A DNA stretch of 57,827 bases from an uncultured Erysipelotrichaceae bacterium (GCA_948444795.1 CAOJUX010000001.1:1-57827), one strand, 5' to 3'; shown: positions 44,977 to 53,878, counted from the stretch's first letter. The notes: generated by a model not told the origin, from the sequence alone. Numbers and translations are program-made.

Positions 44977-45201
44977 TTATTTTATTTCAACAAGTATCAC
45001 ATCTTCACCTATTTTTTTTATATCTGATATACTAACTTTACTTTCTTCTCCTTTAGAAAAAAAACGTAAAAATCTTTTTGGCTCTACTAAAAAGAAACTT
45101 ATTTGACCAGATTCTGTCATTTCAATATCAATTATTCTTCCGAGTCTTCTTCCATCTAAAATACTAACAACATCCTTTGTTTGTAATTCTGAAACACGCA
45201 C
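44977..45201 (-). CDS. YlmC/YmxH-family PRC-barrel sporulation protein
   Basis: 74 residues: MRVSELQTKDVVSILDGRRLG, then IDIEMTESGQISFFLV and VSISDIKKIGEDVILVEI match the small PRC-barrel proteins YlmC/YmxH of spore-formers. They are found near sporulation or division genes, with unclear function. Here it lies 34 bp before lspA. An AGGTGGTAT leader gives the ribosome site. Confidence 0.88.
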   Translation of the reverse strand: MRVSELQTKDVVSILDGRRLGRIIDIEMTESGQISFFLVEPKRFLRFFSKGEESKVSISDIKKIGEDVILVEIK

Positions 45202-45505
45202 TATATACCACCTTTATAAAATATATGTATAATATAATTATTCAAGTACATAATATTATTGATAGCAAAGATTACTATTGCTATCACTTAAAAAAGCCAT
45301 AATCTTTTTATAAGATTATAGCTTTATTTATTTGGAGATAAAACTACGTGGAAAGTTACAAGTACACATATTTCCAACCGGAAGTTTTTTAGTTAACCTA
45401 ATTATAAGTATAGCCTATACAATTAGAGCAATCTGAGCGAGCAATTAATGAGTATTTCTTCTCTTCTAAAATACATAATTATTACCTAAATTTTATAATT
45501 GTAAT
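45202..45505. other. Intergenic region, possible structured RNA or long 3' UTR
   Basis: 304 bp with no coding frame. On the minus strand a terminator hairpin (AAGCTATAATCTT / AAGATTATGGCTT, then T6) lies at 45290-45324. Between it and the cupin stop are several stems, including CTAATT...TATA / TATA...AATTAG and GGAAA / TTTCC. It could be a long 3' UTR of the cupin gene or a small RNA. I could not match it to 6S, tmRNA, RNase P or SRP RNA by eye. Confidence 0.55.
45290..45324 (-). terminator. Rho-independent terminator (minus strand)
   Basis: Thirteen-base stem with one G-T pair and a short loop, then six T. Confidence 0.8.
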
Positions 45506-45850
45506 TTATTTAACAATTTTATATTGTTCTTCATTCCAAGCAGGAATGCAAGATATAGAAATAACACAATATGTTGAATCCCAGTAATACTTTTCATTGG
45601 AATCTATTAAAATAGAATCTCCTTTTTTAAACTCAATACAATCATTTTCAAAATATAACTTTCCGTTTCCATCAAGAACATAAATTAATTCTTTACTAAT
45701 AGTATTTAAACAAAAGCCACTTTCTGGATATCTTCCTGTTATAGTTGCAATTCCTAAATCAATATCTTTATCACTAAATGAATACTCTAATATTTTACAC
45801 TTATCACTATTAGTACCTTTTATAGCATTGTTATTTTTTATTAATTGCAT
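45506..45850 (-). CDS. Small cupin-domain protein
   Basis: 114 residues. The cupin pattern is visible as a strand with ELIYVLDGNGKLYFENDC, then FKKGDSILIDSNEKYYW. The usual metal-binding histidines are replaced (no His in these strands), so it may bind a ligand without metal. Sequence SGFCLNTI precedes the barrel. Its role cannot be told from context: the repeat element lies upstream and a long 3' region downstream. Confidence 0.75.
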   Translation of the reverse strand: MQLIKNNNAIKGTNSDKCKILEYSFSDKDIDLGIATITGRYPESGFCLNTISKELIYVLDGNGKLYFENDCIEFKKGDSILIDSNEKYYWDSTYCVISISCIPAWNEEQYKIVK

Positions 45851-46194
45851 TTTGTTTTTCCTTTCAATAATTATATTTGCTATTTTTAAATTTAAATTAG
45901 CAAATAAATTTTACAAATTATTTTAGCAGCCTCATTAGGTTGTCTTTTTATAAGTTAACAAATAATCCTTGGTTTATTTATTATAATTTTTATGTTCGCT
46001 CAACTTATATACATTTCCACATGTATGAGCATAACGCTTTAGCGTAAAGCAAAGTGTTATCAAAAGTTTTTTCTAACACATTTTTATTTTATGAAGTTTC
46101 CTTCATCTATATACATATTATCATATTATTTTATCCTATGTAACTTCTTTTACTTTATAATTTAGATTATATTTTTTAGAAAAAATAGCATAAT
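45851..46194. other. Intergenic region carrying element copy B
   Basis: 344 bp without a coding frame. It holds copy B of the structured element (45998-46126). The remaining 45851-45990 contains AT-rich sequence with a short stem (AGCAGCCTCATTAGGTTGTC), possibly promoter of the cupin gene. Confidence 0.6.
45998..46126 (-). repeat. Structured intergenic element, copy B
   Basis: About 129 bp, near-identical to 39167-39294. In both copies the element lies just 3' of a minus-strand gene (here dut, 69 bp away) and 5' of another. Inner stem GCTTT-AGCGT-AAAGC has a loop change versus copy A (AGCAT) and the ATACAT...ATGTAT stem is kept. Confidence 0.75.
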
Positions 46195-46650
46195 TTATTT
46201 ATCTGTAGATCCAAATCCACCTGTTCTTACTCCTTCAGCAGAATCATCGTCAACCATTAAATATTTCATAAATATAACTTGACCAATTATATCGCCTTTT
46301 TTTACTTCTAAATCTTTGTCTGAAAAATTAAAATATTGAAAATAGAAATGTCCTTCATTATTTTCATTATTATAATAATCATGATCAATAATGCCAATAC
46401 TATTAGCCATTATAAACCCTTTTTTAGGGCCACTACTTCTATTTACTAATATATAATACTCATCTTCTTCACAATAAGCTTTAAGACCTGTTGGAATAAG
46501 TGTTGGTTTTGTTCCAAATTTGTAAGCTGGTATAATTACATCTTCCGCAGCCTCTACATCATATCCTGCTGAAAATTTTGTTTTACGAATAGGTAAATTA
46601 ATATTTTTATCTTTGTACTCACTTACTACTTCAAATCCTCTTTTACGCAT
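46195..46650 (-). CDS. dut: dUTP diphosphatase
   Basis: 151 residues. The five conserved motifs are in order: SAGYDVEAAED, LVNRSSGPKKG, NSIGIIDHDY, QYFNF... GDIIGQV and a C-terminal GGFGSTDK. It hydrolyses dUTP to dUMP and keeps uracil out of DNA. It overlaps nrdG by 8 bp, giving a nucleotide-supply operon (nrdD-nrdG-dut). Confidence 0.95.
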   Translation of the reverse strand: MRKRGFEVVSEYKDKNINLPIRKTKFSAGYDVEAAEDVIIPAYKFGTKPTLIPTGLKAYCEEDEYYILVNRSSGPKKGFIMANSIGIIDHDYYNNENNEGHFYFQYFNFSDKDLEVKKGDIIGQVIFMKYLMVDDDSAEGVRTGGFGSTDK

Positions 46651-47155
46651 AAACTTCTTCTCCTTCCATATGCATTATTTCTACTTTATCTTTTTTTAAA
46701 CTTTTTTGAACATCAATTATTCTTTGATTAGAACTTCCTCTAAAAAAAAGTTTTGGATTATATAAATCACATTTATATTGTCCATCAACTAAAACATCTA
46801 TATATTTAAATATTTCTTCATTTTTTAAATTTTCATATAAAAATCCTGACCATACCCATATAGTTTTATTTGGATATCTTTCTTTAAATGCTTTAGCAAG
46901 TTTATATGTTCCTAGTATATTTTTAGGATGAAGAGGTTCACCACCTAGTATCGACAAACCTTCAATATAATCATTTTCACAAAGATATATTACTTTTTCT
47001 ATAACTTCGCCATTAAATTCCTCTCCACCATTAAAATCATGAGTTTCTTTATTAAAGCAATCTTTACAATTAAATGTACAACCTTGCATAAATATTGATA
47101 CCCTTACTCCAGGTCCATTAGATATATCCATTTTTCTAATTTTATTATATCTCAT
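46643..47155 (-). CDS. nrdG: Anaerobic ribonucleoside-triphosphate reductase activating protein
   Basis: 170 residues. The radical-SAM cluster is CTFNCKDC (CxxxCxxC) near residue 26, followed by GGEPLHPKN. It uses a 4Fe-4S cluster and S-adenosylmethionine to form the glycyl radical on NrdD. It stands 2 bp after nrdD and overlaps dut by 8 bp. No aerobic reductase gene is present in the window. Confidence 0.95.
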   Translation of the reverse strand: MRYNKIRKMDISNGPGVRVSIFMQGCTFNCKDCFNKETHDFNGGEEFNGEVIEKVIYLCENDYIEGLSILGGEPLHPKNILGTYKLAKAFKERYPNKTIWVWSGFLYENLKNEEIFKYIDVLVDGQYKCDLYNPKLFFRGSSNQRIIDVQKSLKKDKVEIMHMEGEEVYA

Positions 47156-47157
47156 TA

Positions 47158-49314
47158 TTATGCAGCATCCTTATTATCTAAATGTATTACTCTTTCTTTT
47201 ATCTCTTCTGTTCTTCCTTTATTCCAAAAATTAGAGCCAATATATCCACAGGTACGTCTGGCAACATTCATTTTATTATGATCTTTATTACCACAATTTG
47301 GACAATACCATTCCAGATTTTCATCTATTAAAATCTCACCAGTATATCCACATTCTCCACAATAATCTAATTTAGTATTTAATTCAGCATACATAATATT
47401 ATCATAAATAAATTTAATTACTTCTATTATAGCTCCTAAATTATTAGAAAGGTTAGATGTTTCAATATAACTTATAGCCCCTCCTGGTGAAAGTTTTTGA
47501 AATTCACTTTCAATTGATAATTTTTTAAATGCATCTATTTCTTCAAATACTGGAATATGATAAGAATTGGTTATATAGTTTCTATCTGTTATCCCTTTAA
47601 TAACTCCAAATCTTTCTCTTAAACTTTTAGCAAATTTATATGTTGTAGATTCAATTGGTGTCCCATAAACACTATAGTCTATATCCTCTGCTTCTTTCCA
47701 TTCACGACATTTATCATTTAATTTTTGCATAACTTGAAGTCCAAAATCTTTGCCTTTGCCATTATCAGTATGAGAGTGTCCTGTCATATATTTAACACAT
47801 TCATAAAGTCCCGCATACCCAAGAGAAATAGTAGAATAGCCATGGTGTAATAAATCATGAATAGATTCTCCTTTTTTAAGTCTGGCAAGAGCTCCATATT
47901 GCCATAAAATTGGAGCAACATCACTAGTAGCTTTAGATAATCTTTTATGTCTTATTTGAAGTGCTCTATGACAAAGCTCAAGTCTTTCTTCAAATATATT
48001 CCAAAAATCTTCCATATTTTTATCACTAGATAGAGCTACATCGACTAAATTAATTGTAACAACTCCTTGATTAAATCTACCATAATATTTAGGTTTACCA
48101 TCTTTATCAACATAAGGTGTCAAGAAACTTCGACATCCCATACAAGGATAGCATCTTCCCTCACCAGTTTTATCAATTTTTAATTGTTTCATTACCTTTT
48201 CAGAAATATAATCAGGAACCATACGTTTAGCAGTACATTCTGCAGCAAGACGAGTTAAATAAAAATATTTACTATCTTCTTTAATATTATCTTCTTCTAA
48301 AATATATAAAAGTTTTGGAAATGCTGGTGTTACATAAACACCTTGATCATTTTTCATTCCTTCTATTCTTTGTTTTAAAACTTCTTCTATTATCATCGCA
48401 AGTTCTTCTTTATATTCATCTGTTTCACCTATATACATACATACACTTAAGAATGGAGATTGTCCATTTGTAGTTGTCATAGAATTTATTTGATATTGAA
48501 AAGTTTGAACACCATCAACTATTTCTTTATGTAAATCTTCCTTAGCATATTTTTCGCAATCAGCCTTAGAAAATTTTCTATCTTTATATTTTTTCAAATA
48601 ACAATTATAACTATCTCTTACAAAAGGTGCCAAATGTGTAAGAGTAATAGTACATCCTCCATATTGACTTGAGTTTACTGCAGTAATAAGTTGAGTTGCA
48701 ATAGTTACAGCAGTTAAAAATCTATGAGGTTTTTCTATCATCACTCCATTTATATTTGTTCCATTTTGAAGCATATCTTCAAGATCTATTAAATCACAAT
48801 TATGAAGGGCATTTTGAGCAAAATAATCTGCATCATGGAAATGAATTATCCCATCATCGTGAGCACTAACAATTTCTTCTGGAAGTAAAAATCTTCTTGT
48901 TATATCAGAGCTAGTAATTCCTGCCAAATAATCTCTTTGAGTAGTTACTATTTTAGCATTTTTATTAGAATTCTCTGTATTCCAATATTCATTTTCACCA
49001 TCAATTAATTCTTTAATTGCCAAATCAGTAGTGTTACTTTTTCTGACTAACTCTCTAGTATATCGATATGTAATATATTTTTTGGCTAATTTATATTTTC
49101 CAATACTCATTAATTTCATTTCAATAATATCTTGAATATCTTCTACTAAAATTCTTTTTTTTCCTAAATTTTCTATATATTTTTCAATATTTCTTATTTG
49201 AGTTGCTGATGCTTGATCATCATCTTCAACCTCTGCGTTTGCTTTATTTATTGCGGATTCTATTTTTTCTGGGCAATAATCCACCATATGTCCATCTCTT
49301 TTAATAACTTTCAT
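47158..49314 (-). CDS. nrdD: Anaerobic ribonucleoside-triphosphate reductase (class III)
   Basis: 718 residues. An ATP-cone lies at the N-terminus (KRDGHMVDYCPEKIESAI). The glycyl-radical region is RRTCGYIGSNFW near the C-terminus and a zinc site lies before it (YCGECGYTG, WYCPNCGN). It reduces ribonucleotides to deoxyribonucleotides without oxygen. Transcription probably starts at an extended -10 (TGCTATGAT, 49340-49348) with an activator-type palindrome centred at -41.5. The divergent Crp/Fnr-like gene is the likely regulator. Confidence 0.97.
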   Translation of the reverse strand: MKVIKRDGHMVDYCPEKIESAINKANAEVEDDDQASATQIRNIEKYIENLGKKRILVEDIQDIIEMKLMSIGKYKLAKKYITYRYTRELVRKSNTTDLAIKELIDGENEYWNTENSNKNAKIVTTQRDYLAGITSSDITRRFLLPEEIVSAHDDGIIHFHDADYFAQNALHNCDLIDLEDMLQNGTNINGVMIEKPHRFLTAVTIATQLITAVNSSQYGGCTITLTHLAPFVRDSYNCYLKKYKDRKFSKADCEKYAKEDLHKEIVDGVQTFQYQINSMTTTNGQSPFLSVCMYIGETDEYKEELAMIIEEVLKQRIEGMKNDQGVYVTPAFPKLLYILEEDNIKEDSKYFYLTRLAAECTAKRMVPDYISEKVMKQLKIDKTGEGRCYPCMGCRSFLTPYVDKDGKPKYYGRFNQGVVTINLVDVALSSDKNMEDFWNIFEERLELCHRALQIRHKRLSKATSDVAPILWQYGALARLKKGESIHDLLHHGYSTISLGYAGLYECVKYMTGHSHTDNGKGKDFGLQVMQKLNDKCREWKEAEDIDYSVYGTPIESTTYKFAKSLRERFGVIKGITDRNYITNSYHIPVFEEIDAFKKLSIESEFQKLSPGGAISYIETSNLSNNLGAIIEVIKFIYDNIMYAELNTKLDYCGECGYTGEILIDENLEWYCPNCGNKDHNKMNVARRTCGYIGSNFWNKGRTEEIKERVIHLDNKDAA

Positions 49315-49339
49315 ACTTTTCTACCTTTCTTACGTTAAA

Positions 49340-49348
49340 ATCATAGCA
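49340..49348 (-). promoter_or_regulatory. Extended -10 of nrdD promoter
   Basis: Minus strand TGCTATGAT (TGn + TATGAT). With the start point about seven bases downstream (near 49333) a palindrome at 49368-49381 is centred at -41.5. There is no good -35, which fits an activator-dependent promoter. Confidence 0.65.
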
Positions 49349-49367
49349 TACCGAAAAAATAATAATT

Positions 49368-49381
49368 GTTGCAATTGCAAC
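49368..49381. promoter_or_regulatory. Perfect palindrome, candidate Crp/Fnr-family operator
   Basis: GTTGCAATTGCAAC, 14 bp of dyad symmetry. It lies between nrdD and the regulator gene, directly before the -35 TTGACA (49385-49390) of the regulator, so it could serve both autoregulation and activation of nrdDG. Confidence 0.75.
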
Positions 49382-49423
49382 TTTTTGACATTTTTGTTAA
49401 AATTATTTTAAGAGGTGTTTAAA

Positions 49424-50050
49424 ATGACTGATTTATTCCGTAATATTACTGATAAAAATAAAGAAAAGATACTTTACACATTAGAAGCACACAGCTTGAC
49501 ATTTACTAGAAATACATATTTGACAGATTTATTTAATGATGAGTTTATTGGTTTTATAGAATATGGTTATATGCAAATAATCAGAACTGATTATAATGGT
49601 AATTCTACAATAATAGAAGAATTAAAAGAAAATGATAGTTTTGGTTCTTCTTTATCTTCTTTAAATAATAGCGAATTTGATTTAATTGCTAAAGAAGAAA
49701 CAAAAATCATAATAATTGATTTTGAGCGAATTATAACTGAAGAAAATACCAAAAATTCATATTTTAATCAATTTATTAAAAATTTACTTGAAATAGCCAC
49801 GGATAAAATTAATGAAAAAAATGAAAGAATAAATATTTTAACGAAAAAAAGTATTCGAGATAAACTTCTTGAATACTTTCAAATTATTTCTTCTAAGAAT
49901 GGCTCTAAAATTATTTATTTAACTTTAAATTATACTGAACTTGCTTTATATCTTGCTGTTGATAGAAGTGCAATGATGAGAGAAATAAAATATTTAAAAG
50001 AAGAAGGATTTATTAAAACTAATAAGCATAAAATTACTTTACTTTATTAA
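49424..50050 (+). CDS. Crp/Fnr-family transcriptional regulator
   Basis: 208 residues from the ATG at 49424, chosen because AAGAGGTG lies six bases before it; the open frame starts earlier. A cyclic-nucleotide-binding-like barrel (residues ~1-120: FIGFIEYGYMQIIRT, ENDSFGSSLSSL) precedes a dimer helix and a Crp-type HTH (LTLNYTELALYLAVDRSAMMREIKYLKEEG). There is no cysteine in the protein, so it cannot carry an Fnr-type Fe-S cluster. It is divergent from nrdDG. It probably controls that operon through the palindrome at 49368. Signal unknown. Confidence 0.88.
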   Translation: MTDLFRNITDKNKEKILYTLEAHSLTFTRNTYLTDLFNDEFIGFIEYGYMQIIRTDYNGNSTIIEELKENDSFGSSLSSLNNSEFDLIAKEETKIIIIDFERIITEENTKNSYFNQFIKNLLEIATDKINEKNERINILTKKSIRDKLLEYFQIISSKNGSKIIYLTLNYTELALYLAVDRSAMMREIKYLKEEGFIKTNKHKITLLY

Positions 50051-50815
50051 TCTTTTTAAATTATTAATAGCATTTTTCTCTATTCTTGAAACTTGGGCTT
50101 GAGAAATATCTAAAGATTCTGCTATTTCCATTTGAGTTTTGCCTATAATAAATCTTTCTACTAAAATTTCTCTTTCTCTTTCTTTTATTTTATTTATAGC
50201 TTTTCTTAAAGAAATTAACATATCATGATCTTTGTTAAACTCTTTTTTATCAGCTAATTGATCCATTAAATATATAGTATCACCACCATCATTATAAATA
50301 GGCTCATACATACTTACAGGTTCTTTTAAGCTATCTAAAGCAAAATTTATTTCATATTCAGTTATACCTAAATTCTTGGCTATATCGCTTGTTTTGGGAT
50401 AATCTCCATTTTCACTCATATACTCTTCTTTATATTTTAGTATCTTATAAGCAGTATCTTTAATACTTCTACTTACTCTTACTGAATTGTTATCACGAAT
50501 ATATCTTTTTATTTCCCCAAGTATTAATGGAACAGCATATGTTGATAATTTCAAATTATAAGATAAATCAAAATTATCTATTGCTTTAATTAATCCTATT
50601 ACCCCAACTTGAAATAAATCATCCATATTATATTTATCATTATTAAACTTTTTTAAAATACTAAGTACTAATTTTAAATTTCCATTTACTAATTCTTCTT
50701 TTGCTTTTTCATCTCCATTTTGATATTTTTTAAATAATTCTTTTGTTTCTTTTCCGCTTAATACTTTTATATCACTAGTGTTTATTCCCGTAATATCTAC
50801 TTTATATTTTGCCAT
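50039..50815 (-). CDS. sigG: Sporulation sigma factor G
   Basis: 258 residues. It has the sigma-G N-terminus VDITGINTSDIKVLSGKET, then region 2 (LKLVLSILKKFNNDKYNMDDLFQVG...) and region 4 (QMEIAESLDISQAQVSRIEK). Sigma-G drives late forespore genes. Unlike in Bacillus, where spoIIGA-sigE-sigG is contiguous, a pseudogene, a hypothetical gene and tspO lie between sigE and sigG. It overlaps the end of the Crp/Fnr gene by 12 bp (convergent). Confidence 0.93.
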   Translation of the reverse strand: MAKYKVDITGINTSDIKVLSGKETKELFKKYQNGDEKAKEELVNGNLKLVLSILKKFNNDKYNMDDLFQVGVIGLIKAIDNFDLSYNLKLSTYAVPLILGEIKRYIRDNNSVRVSRSIKDTAYKILKYKEEYMSENGDYPKTSDIAKNLGITEYEINFALDSLKEPVSMYEPIYNDGGDTIYLMDQLADKKEFNKDHDMLISLRKAINKIKEREREILVERFIIGKTQMEIAESLDISQAQVSRIEKNAINNLKRLIK

Positions 50816-50936
50816 AATTCCTCCTTAAAGAAGTTATGGTTAAAATATTTAATTTTTAATCAAAAAAAGATATTTTTTTTAATCAAATAACTTTATTTGA
50901 CATAAATTATAATATTTTGATAATCTATTAATAGGT

Positions 50937-51355
50937 GAAATATTTATATGAAAATGCTAAAATTTTACCTTTTGCTAAAGAAACAAATAAAAAATTAAAC
51001 GAATTTTATAATATTTATGTTTGTTCATCTTGTATTAATCCTTTTAATATTAAATAATCAGGCAAGATATTTAAAGATAAATACGATTTTTTAATTAAAG
51101 AACTCCAATTTATTAAACCAGAAAATTTTATTTTTACAAACGCCAAGCATTTATTTAAAGCAGATGTCCAAATAGATGATAGATTAGATAATTTTAGATA
51201 ATGAAATTGAAACTAAAATATTATTTCCTTCTTATCACAACAAAGATATACCAGATGAAGTATTAAATCAAAAGAAAATTTTACGAGCTGGAATTGACTG
51301 GAGAAATGGTTGGTTAAATGTTGCCGATATTTTATTAAATTCTTATAAAAAATAA
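50937..51355 (+). pseudogene. 5'(3')-deoxyribonucleotidase-like pseudogene
   Basis: Conceptual translation on the plus strand gives ENAKILPFAKETNKKLNEF, then after an in-frame TAA (near 51056) SGKIFKDKYDF, then KPENFIFTNAKHLFKADVQ and IDDRLDN. Here the frame breaks; after a +1 shift it continues EIETKILFPSYHNK to GIDWRNGWLNVADILL. A 10-bp tandem duplication (TTAGATAATT, then TTAGATAATG, about 51184-51205) explains the shift. The N-terminal catalytic part is missing. Nothing suggests it is expressed as a functional enzyme. Confidence 0.75.
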
Positions 51356-51382
51356 AAAAGTTCTCAAGAACTTTTTTATTTT
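51353..51382. terminator. Bidirectional terminator
   Basis: AAAAAGTTCT / AGAACTTTTT stem with a CA-type loop and T-runs on both strands. It lies between the pseudogene and the hypothetical gene at 51381. Confidence 0.8.
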
Positions 51383-51809
51383 AACCTCTAACTAATTTTT
51401 TTTCTAACTCATCACTTGGAGTTTTAAGTGCTCTTAGATATGAATCGTATTCTAATAGTATTTTAAAACGACGTGCAAAATCTTCTTTATCAAATTCTTT
51501 ATCATACTCTCGATTTAAAAATCTTTCTCGATAATTTTTTCTTTCTAAAGAAACAGAAGCATACTCATCTTTTAAAAACACCCCTAAATCATCATTATTA
51601 GCGCTCTTTGTTTTTATTTTTTCAAAAGATTGAATAGCTAAAGGACTTTCTTCTATTTCTGGATCCTTAACTACCTCATTTACACCAGTTTTAAATGTTG
51701 TGTTACAATTTATAGATTTTAATCTACTATTTTGATATTCTTCTCTTAATCTTTTCCAAAATCTAATTTCTTCATTTTTTGAATTTGATGTTCTATTTAT
51801 TTCATTCAT
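51381..51809 (-). CDS. Hypothetical charged soluble protein
   Basis: 142 residues from the ATG at 51809. A GGGGG-rich ribosome site lies about 12 bases upstream, which is far, so an earlier GTG (51830) remains possible. The protein is charged and helical: RFWKRLREEYQNSRL, then VSLERKNYRERFLNREYDKEF, with one cysteine and no membrane segment. I recognise no family. It sits between sigG and tspO, where Bacillus has no gene. Confidence 0.6.
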   Translation of the reverse strand: MNEINRTSNSKNEEIRFWKRLREEYQNSRLKSINCNTTFKTGVNEVVKDPEIEESPLAIQSFEKIKTKSANNDDLGVFLKDEYASVSLERKNYRERFLNREYDKEFDKEDFARRFKILLEYDSYLRALKTPSDELEKKLVRG

Positions 51810-51976
51810 AATATTTATAATCCCCCTCACTTTTTTCTAGTTATTATAAACTATTTTTGATAAAAAGCAAGAAAAATTGTTAATTTTGTAATTTTTCTGG
51901 TTTTTTACTCTTTTTTATAAGTTTTAAGTATATTTTATCTTTTATAATATATTATATTACTAGAAAGGATTTTTCT

Positions 51977-52435
51977 ATGAAAAAGCTTTTATTACACTTG
52001 TTTTATATATTTTTTCCACTAATAATTGGTGGTATAGTTGCTTTTATGATAAAGGATAGTATTGATTATACATCTCTTATAAAACCTCCTTTGGCACCGC
52101 CTAAAATATTATTCCCAATTGCATGGTCTATAATTTATTTTTTAATGGGCTTTTCTTATTTTATTTATAAAAAAAAATATAAAGAATTTAATATAGTTAA
52201 TATAGTTTATTATTTACAACTTTTTGTAAATGCTATGTGGTCCATTATTTTCTTTATATATAAAGCTAGATTTATAGCAATATTTTGGATAATTCTATTA
52301 GATGTTTTAGTTATTTACTTAATTTATTTATTTTCCCAAAAAGAAAAAATAAGTGCCTATTTAAATATCCTATATCTTTTATGGATACTATTTGCAACTT
52401 ATTTAACAATTGGGATTTATTTACTAAATCTTTAA
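51977..52435 (+). CDS. TspO/MBR family membrane protein
   Basis: 152 residues with five membrane helices. Family motifs: PPLAPPKILFPIAWSIIYFLMG, then NAMWSIIFF and LWILFATYLTIGIYLLNL, the last closing the fold. TspO binds porphyrins and other ligands and is regulated by stress in some bacteria. An AGAAAGGA ribosome site precedes the ATG. Its 3' end overlaps sigE by 12 bp, an unusual position for the sigE-sigG cluster. Confidence 0.9.
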   Translation: MKKLLLHLFYIFFPLIIGGIVAFMIKDSIDYTSLIKPPLAPPKILFPIAWSIIYFLMGFSYFIYKKKYKEFNIVNIVYYLQLFVNAMWSIIFFIYKARFIAIFWIILLDVLVIYLIYLFSQKEKISAYLNILYLLWILFATYLTIGIYLLNL

Positions 52436-53107
52436 AGAATTTTTTAAATCTTTAATTACTTTTTTTTCTATCCTTGATATGTAAGATTGACTTATCCCTA
52501 ATATTTCAGCTACTTCTTTTTGAGTATACTCTTTTGTATTGTTAAGACCATATCTTAACATCATAATTTGTTTATCACGAAGAGGTAACTTATTAATTTC
52601 TTTAGAAAGTAATATTTTATCTTGATTATTTTCAAATTCTTTTATAACAATGTCTTCATCTGTTCCCAAAATATCTTCTAAATGTAACTCATTTCCTTCT
52701 GAATCAAAATTTAAAGCATCTTCAAAAGAAATTTCACTTTTTCTTCTTTTGTTTTTTCTTAAAAACATTAATATTTCATTAGCAATGCAACGTGATGCAT
52801 ATGTAGCAAGTTTAATATTTTTATCTATTTTATAAGTATTTATTCCTTTAATTAAGCCAATTGAACCAATACTTACTAAATCTTCTAAATCATATCCCGA
52901 ACTCTCATACTTTTTAGCTAAAAATACTACTAAACGCAAATTATGCTCTATTAAAATATCTCTTGCAGATTCATCGCCATTTTGCAATTTTATTAAATAT
53001 GATAGTTCTTTTTCTTTTTCTAATGGTGGTGGCAATTTATCAGTACTACCAACAAAGAAACATTCTGAATATTTAAGTTTTAACCACATTATTATTTTTT
53101 TTAACAT
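52424..53107 (-). CDS. sigE: Sporulation sigma factor E (pro-sigma-E)
   Basis: 227 residues. The start MLKKIIMWLKLKYSECFFVG is the short pro-sequence with amphipathic helix, then STDKLPPPLEKEKELSYL as in Bacillus pro-sigma-E. Region 2 (LRLVVFLAKKYESSGYDLEDLVSIG) and region 4 (QKEVAEILGISQSYISRIEK) are complete. It is activated in the mother cell by SpoIIGA, encoded immediately upstream (its gene ends at 53108). Confidence 0.95.
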   Translation of the reverse strand: MLKKIIMWLKLKYSECFFVGSTDKLPPPLEKEKELSYLIKLQNGDESARDILIEHNLRLVVFLAKKYESSGYDLEDLVSIGSIGLIKGINTYKIDKNIKLATYASRCIANEILMFLRKNKRRKSEISFEDALNFDSEGNELHLEDILGTDEDIVIKEFENNQDKILLSKEINKLPLRDKQIMMLRYGLNNTKEYTQKEVAEILGISQSYISRIEKKVIKDLKNSLKI

Positions 53108-53878
53108 TTATATCTCCTCCATTAATTTATTATTCAATATACATTCTACTCCATCAATATTAAATTTTTTGTCGCTTATGGCAATTAAATAATTTTTATA
53201 TTTTTTTTCATTAATTTCTACATATAAAGGTTTAAAACATTTCAAAAGATTATGATTACCAATACTATTAAATGGAATATAATAATATTTTAAAGATTCA
53301 GAAATAATATCTTTTTCTATTAAAATTACAGGTTTATTAGTTATGGGATCAATTAATTTATTTCCTGTATCTAAATATCCTTTTAATTTATAAATATTTT
53401 TATTTATAACTATTTTTATATCATAAATCAAACTATTTTTTACTTTTATTTTATTTAAATATTTCTGATATATAATTAGAATAAATGGAGAAATAAACAG
53501 TAGAATATAATTAATATTTATGTGATGATTACTTAAAATTAAACCTACGGTTGTATATTTAAATTCAATATTTAAATAATATATAAATCCACCTAAAATA
53601 ACTCCTAACATATAAAAATAAATAAAATTTGTTAATGAATATTTAATATTTTTATGGCCAAATGATATTAATAACATTATTATCGCAAGAAATATCTTTA
53701 TTATTATTAATATAAAATTATTAATTTTAAAAAATACTAATAGTGTTGATAAACTTCCAACTAAACTTGCTATTATAATATTAAATATTTTAATATTTCT
53801 TTTTAAAATTAAACTTGTTATGTATAATAACCAAAAATCTATATAAAAGTTTAATACCCAAATTAAATCTACATACAT
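53108..53878 (-). CDS. spoIIGA: Sigma-E processing aspartic protease
   Basis: 256 residues from the ATG at 53878, chosen because AAAGGGGTGG lies four bases before it. Five membrane helices form the N-terminal half (start MYVDLIWVLNFYIDFWLLY). The C-terminal half contains the aspartic protease motif GYLDTGNKLID and PVILIE. It cleaves the pro-sequence of sigma-E. It is directly followed by sigE. A terminator (53902-53935) lies between it and ftsZ. Confidence 0.94.
   Translation of the reverse strand: MYVDLIWVLNFYIDFWLLYITSLILKRNIKIFNIIIASLVGSLSTLLVFFKINNFILIIIKIFLAIIMLLISFGHKNIKYSLTNFIYFYMLGVILGGFIYYLNIEFKYTTVGLILSNHHININYILLFISPFILIIYQKYLNKIKVKNSLIYDIKIVINKNIYKLKGYLDTGNKLIDPITNKPVILIEKDIISESLKYYYIPFNSIGNHNLLKCFKPLYVEINEKKYKNYLIAISDKKFNIDGVECILNNKLMEEI

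Noticed and set aside
45290-45505. 6S RNA, tmRNA, RNase P or SRP RNA
   Set aside because: None of the core sequences of these RNAs is visible.
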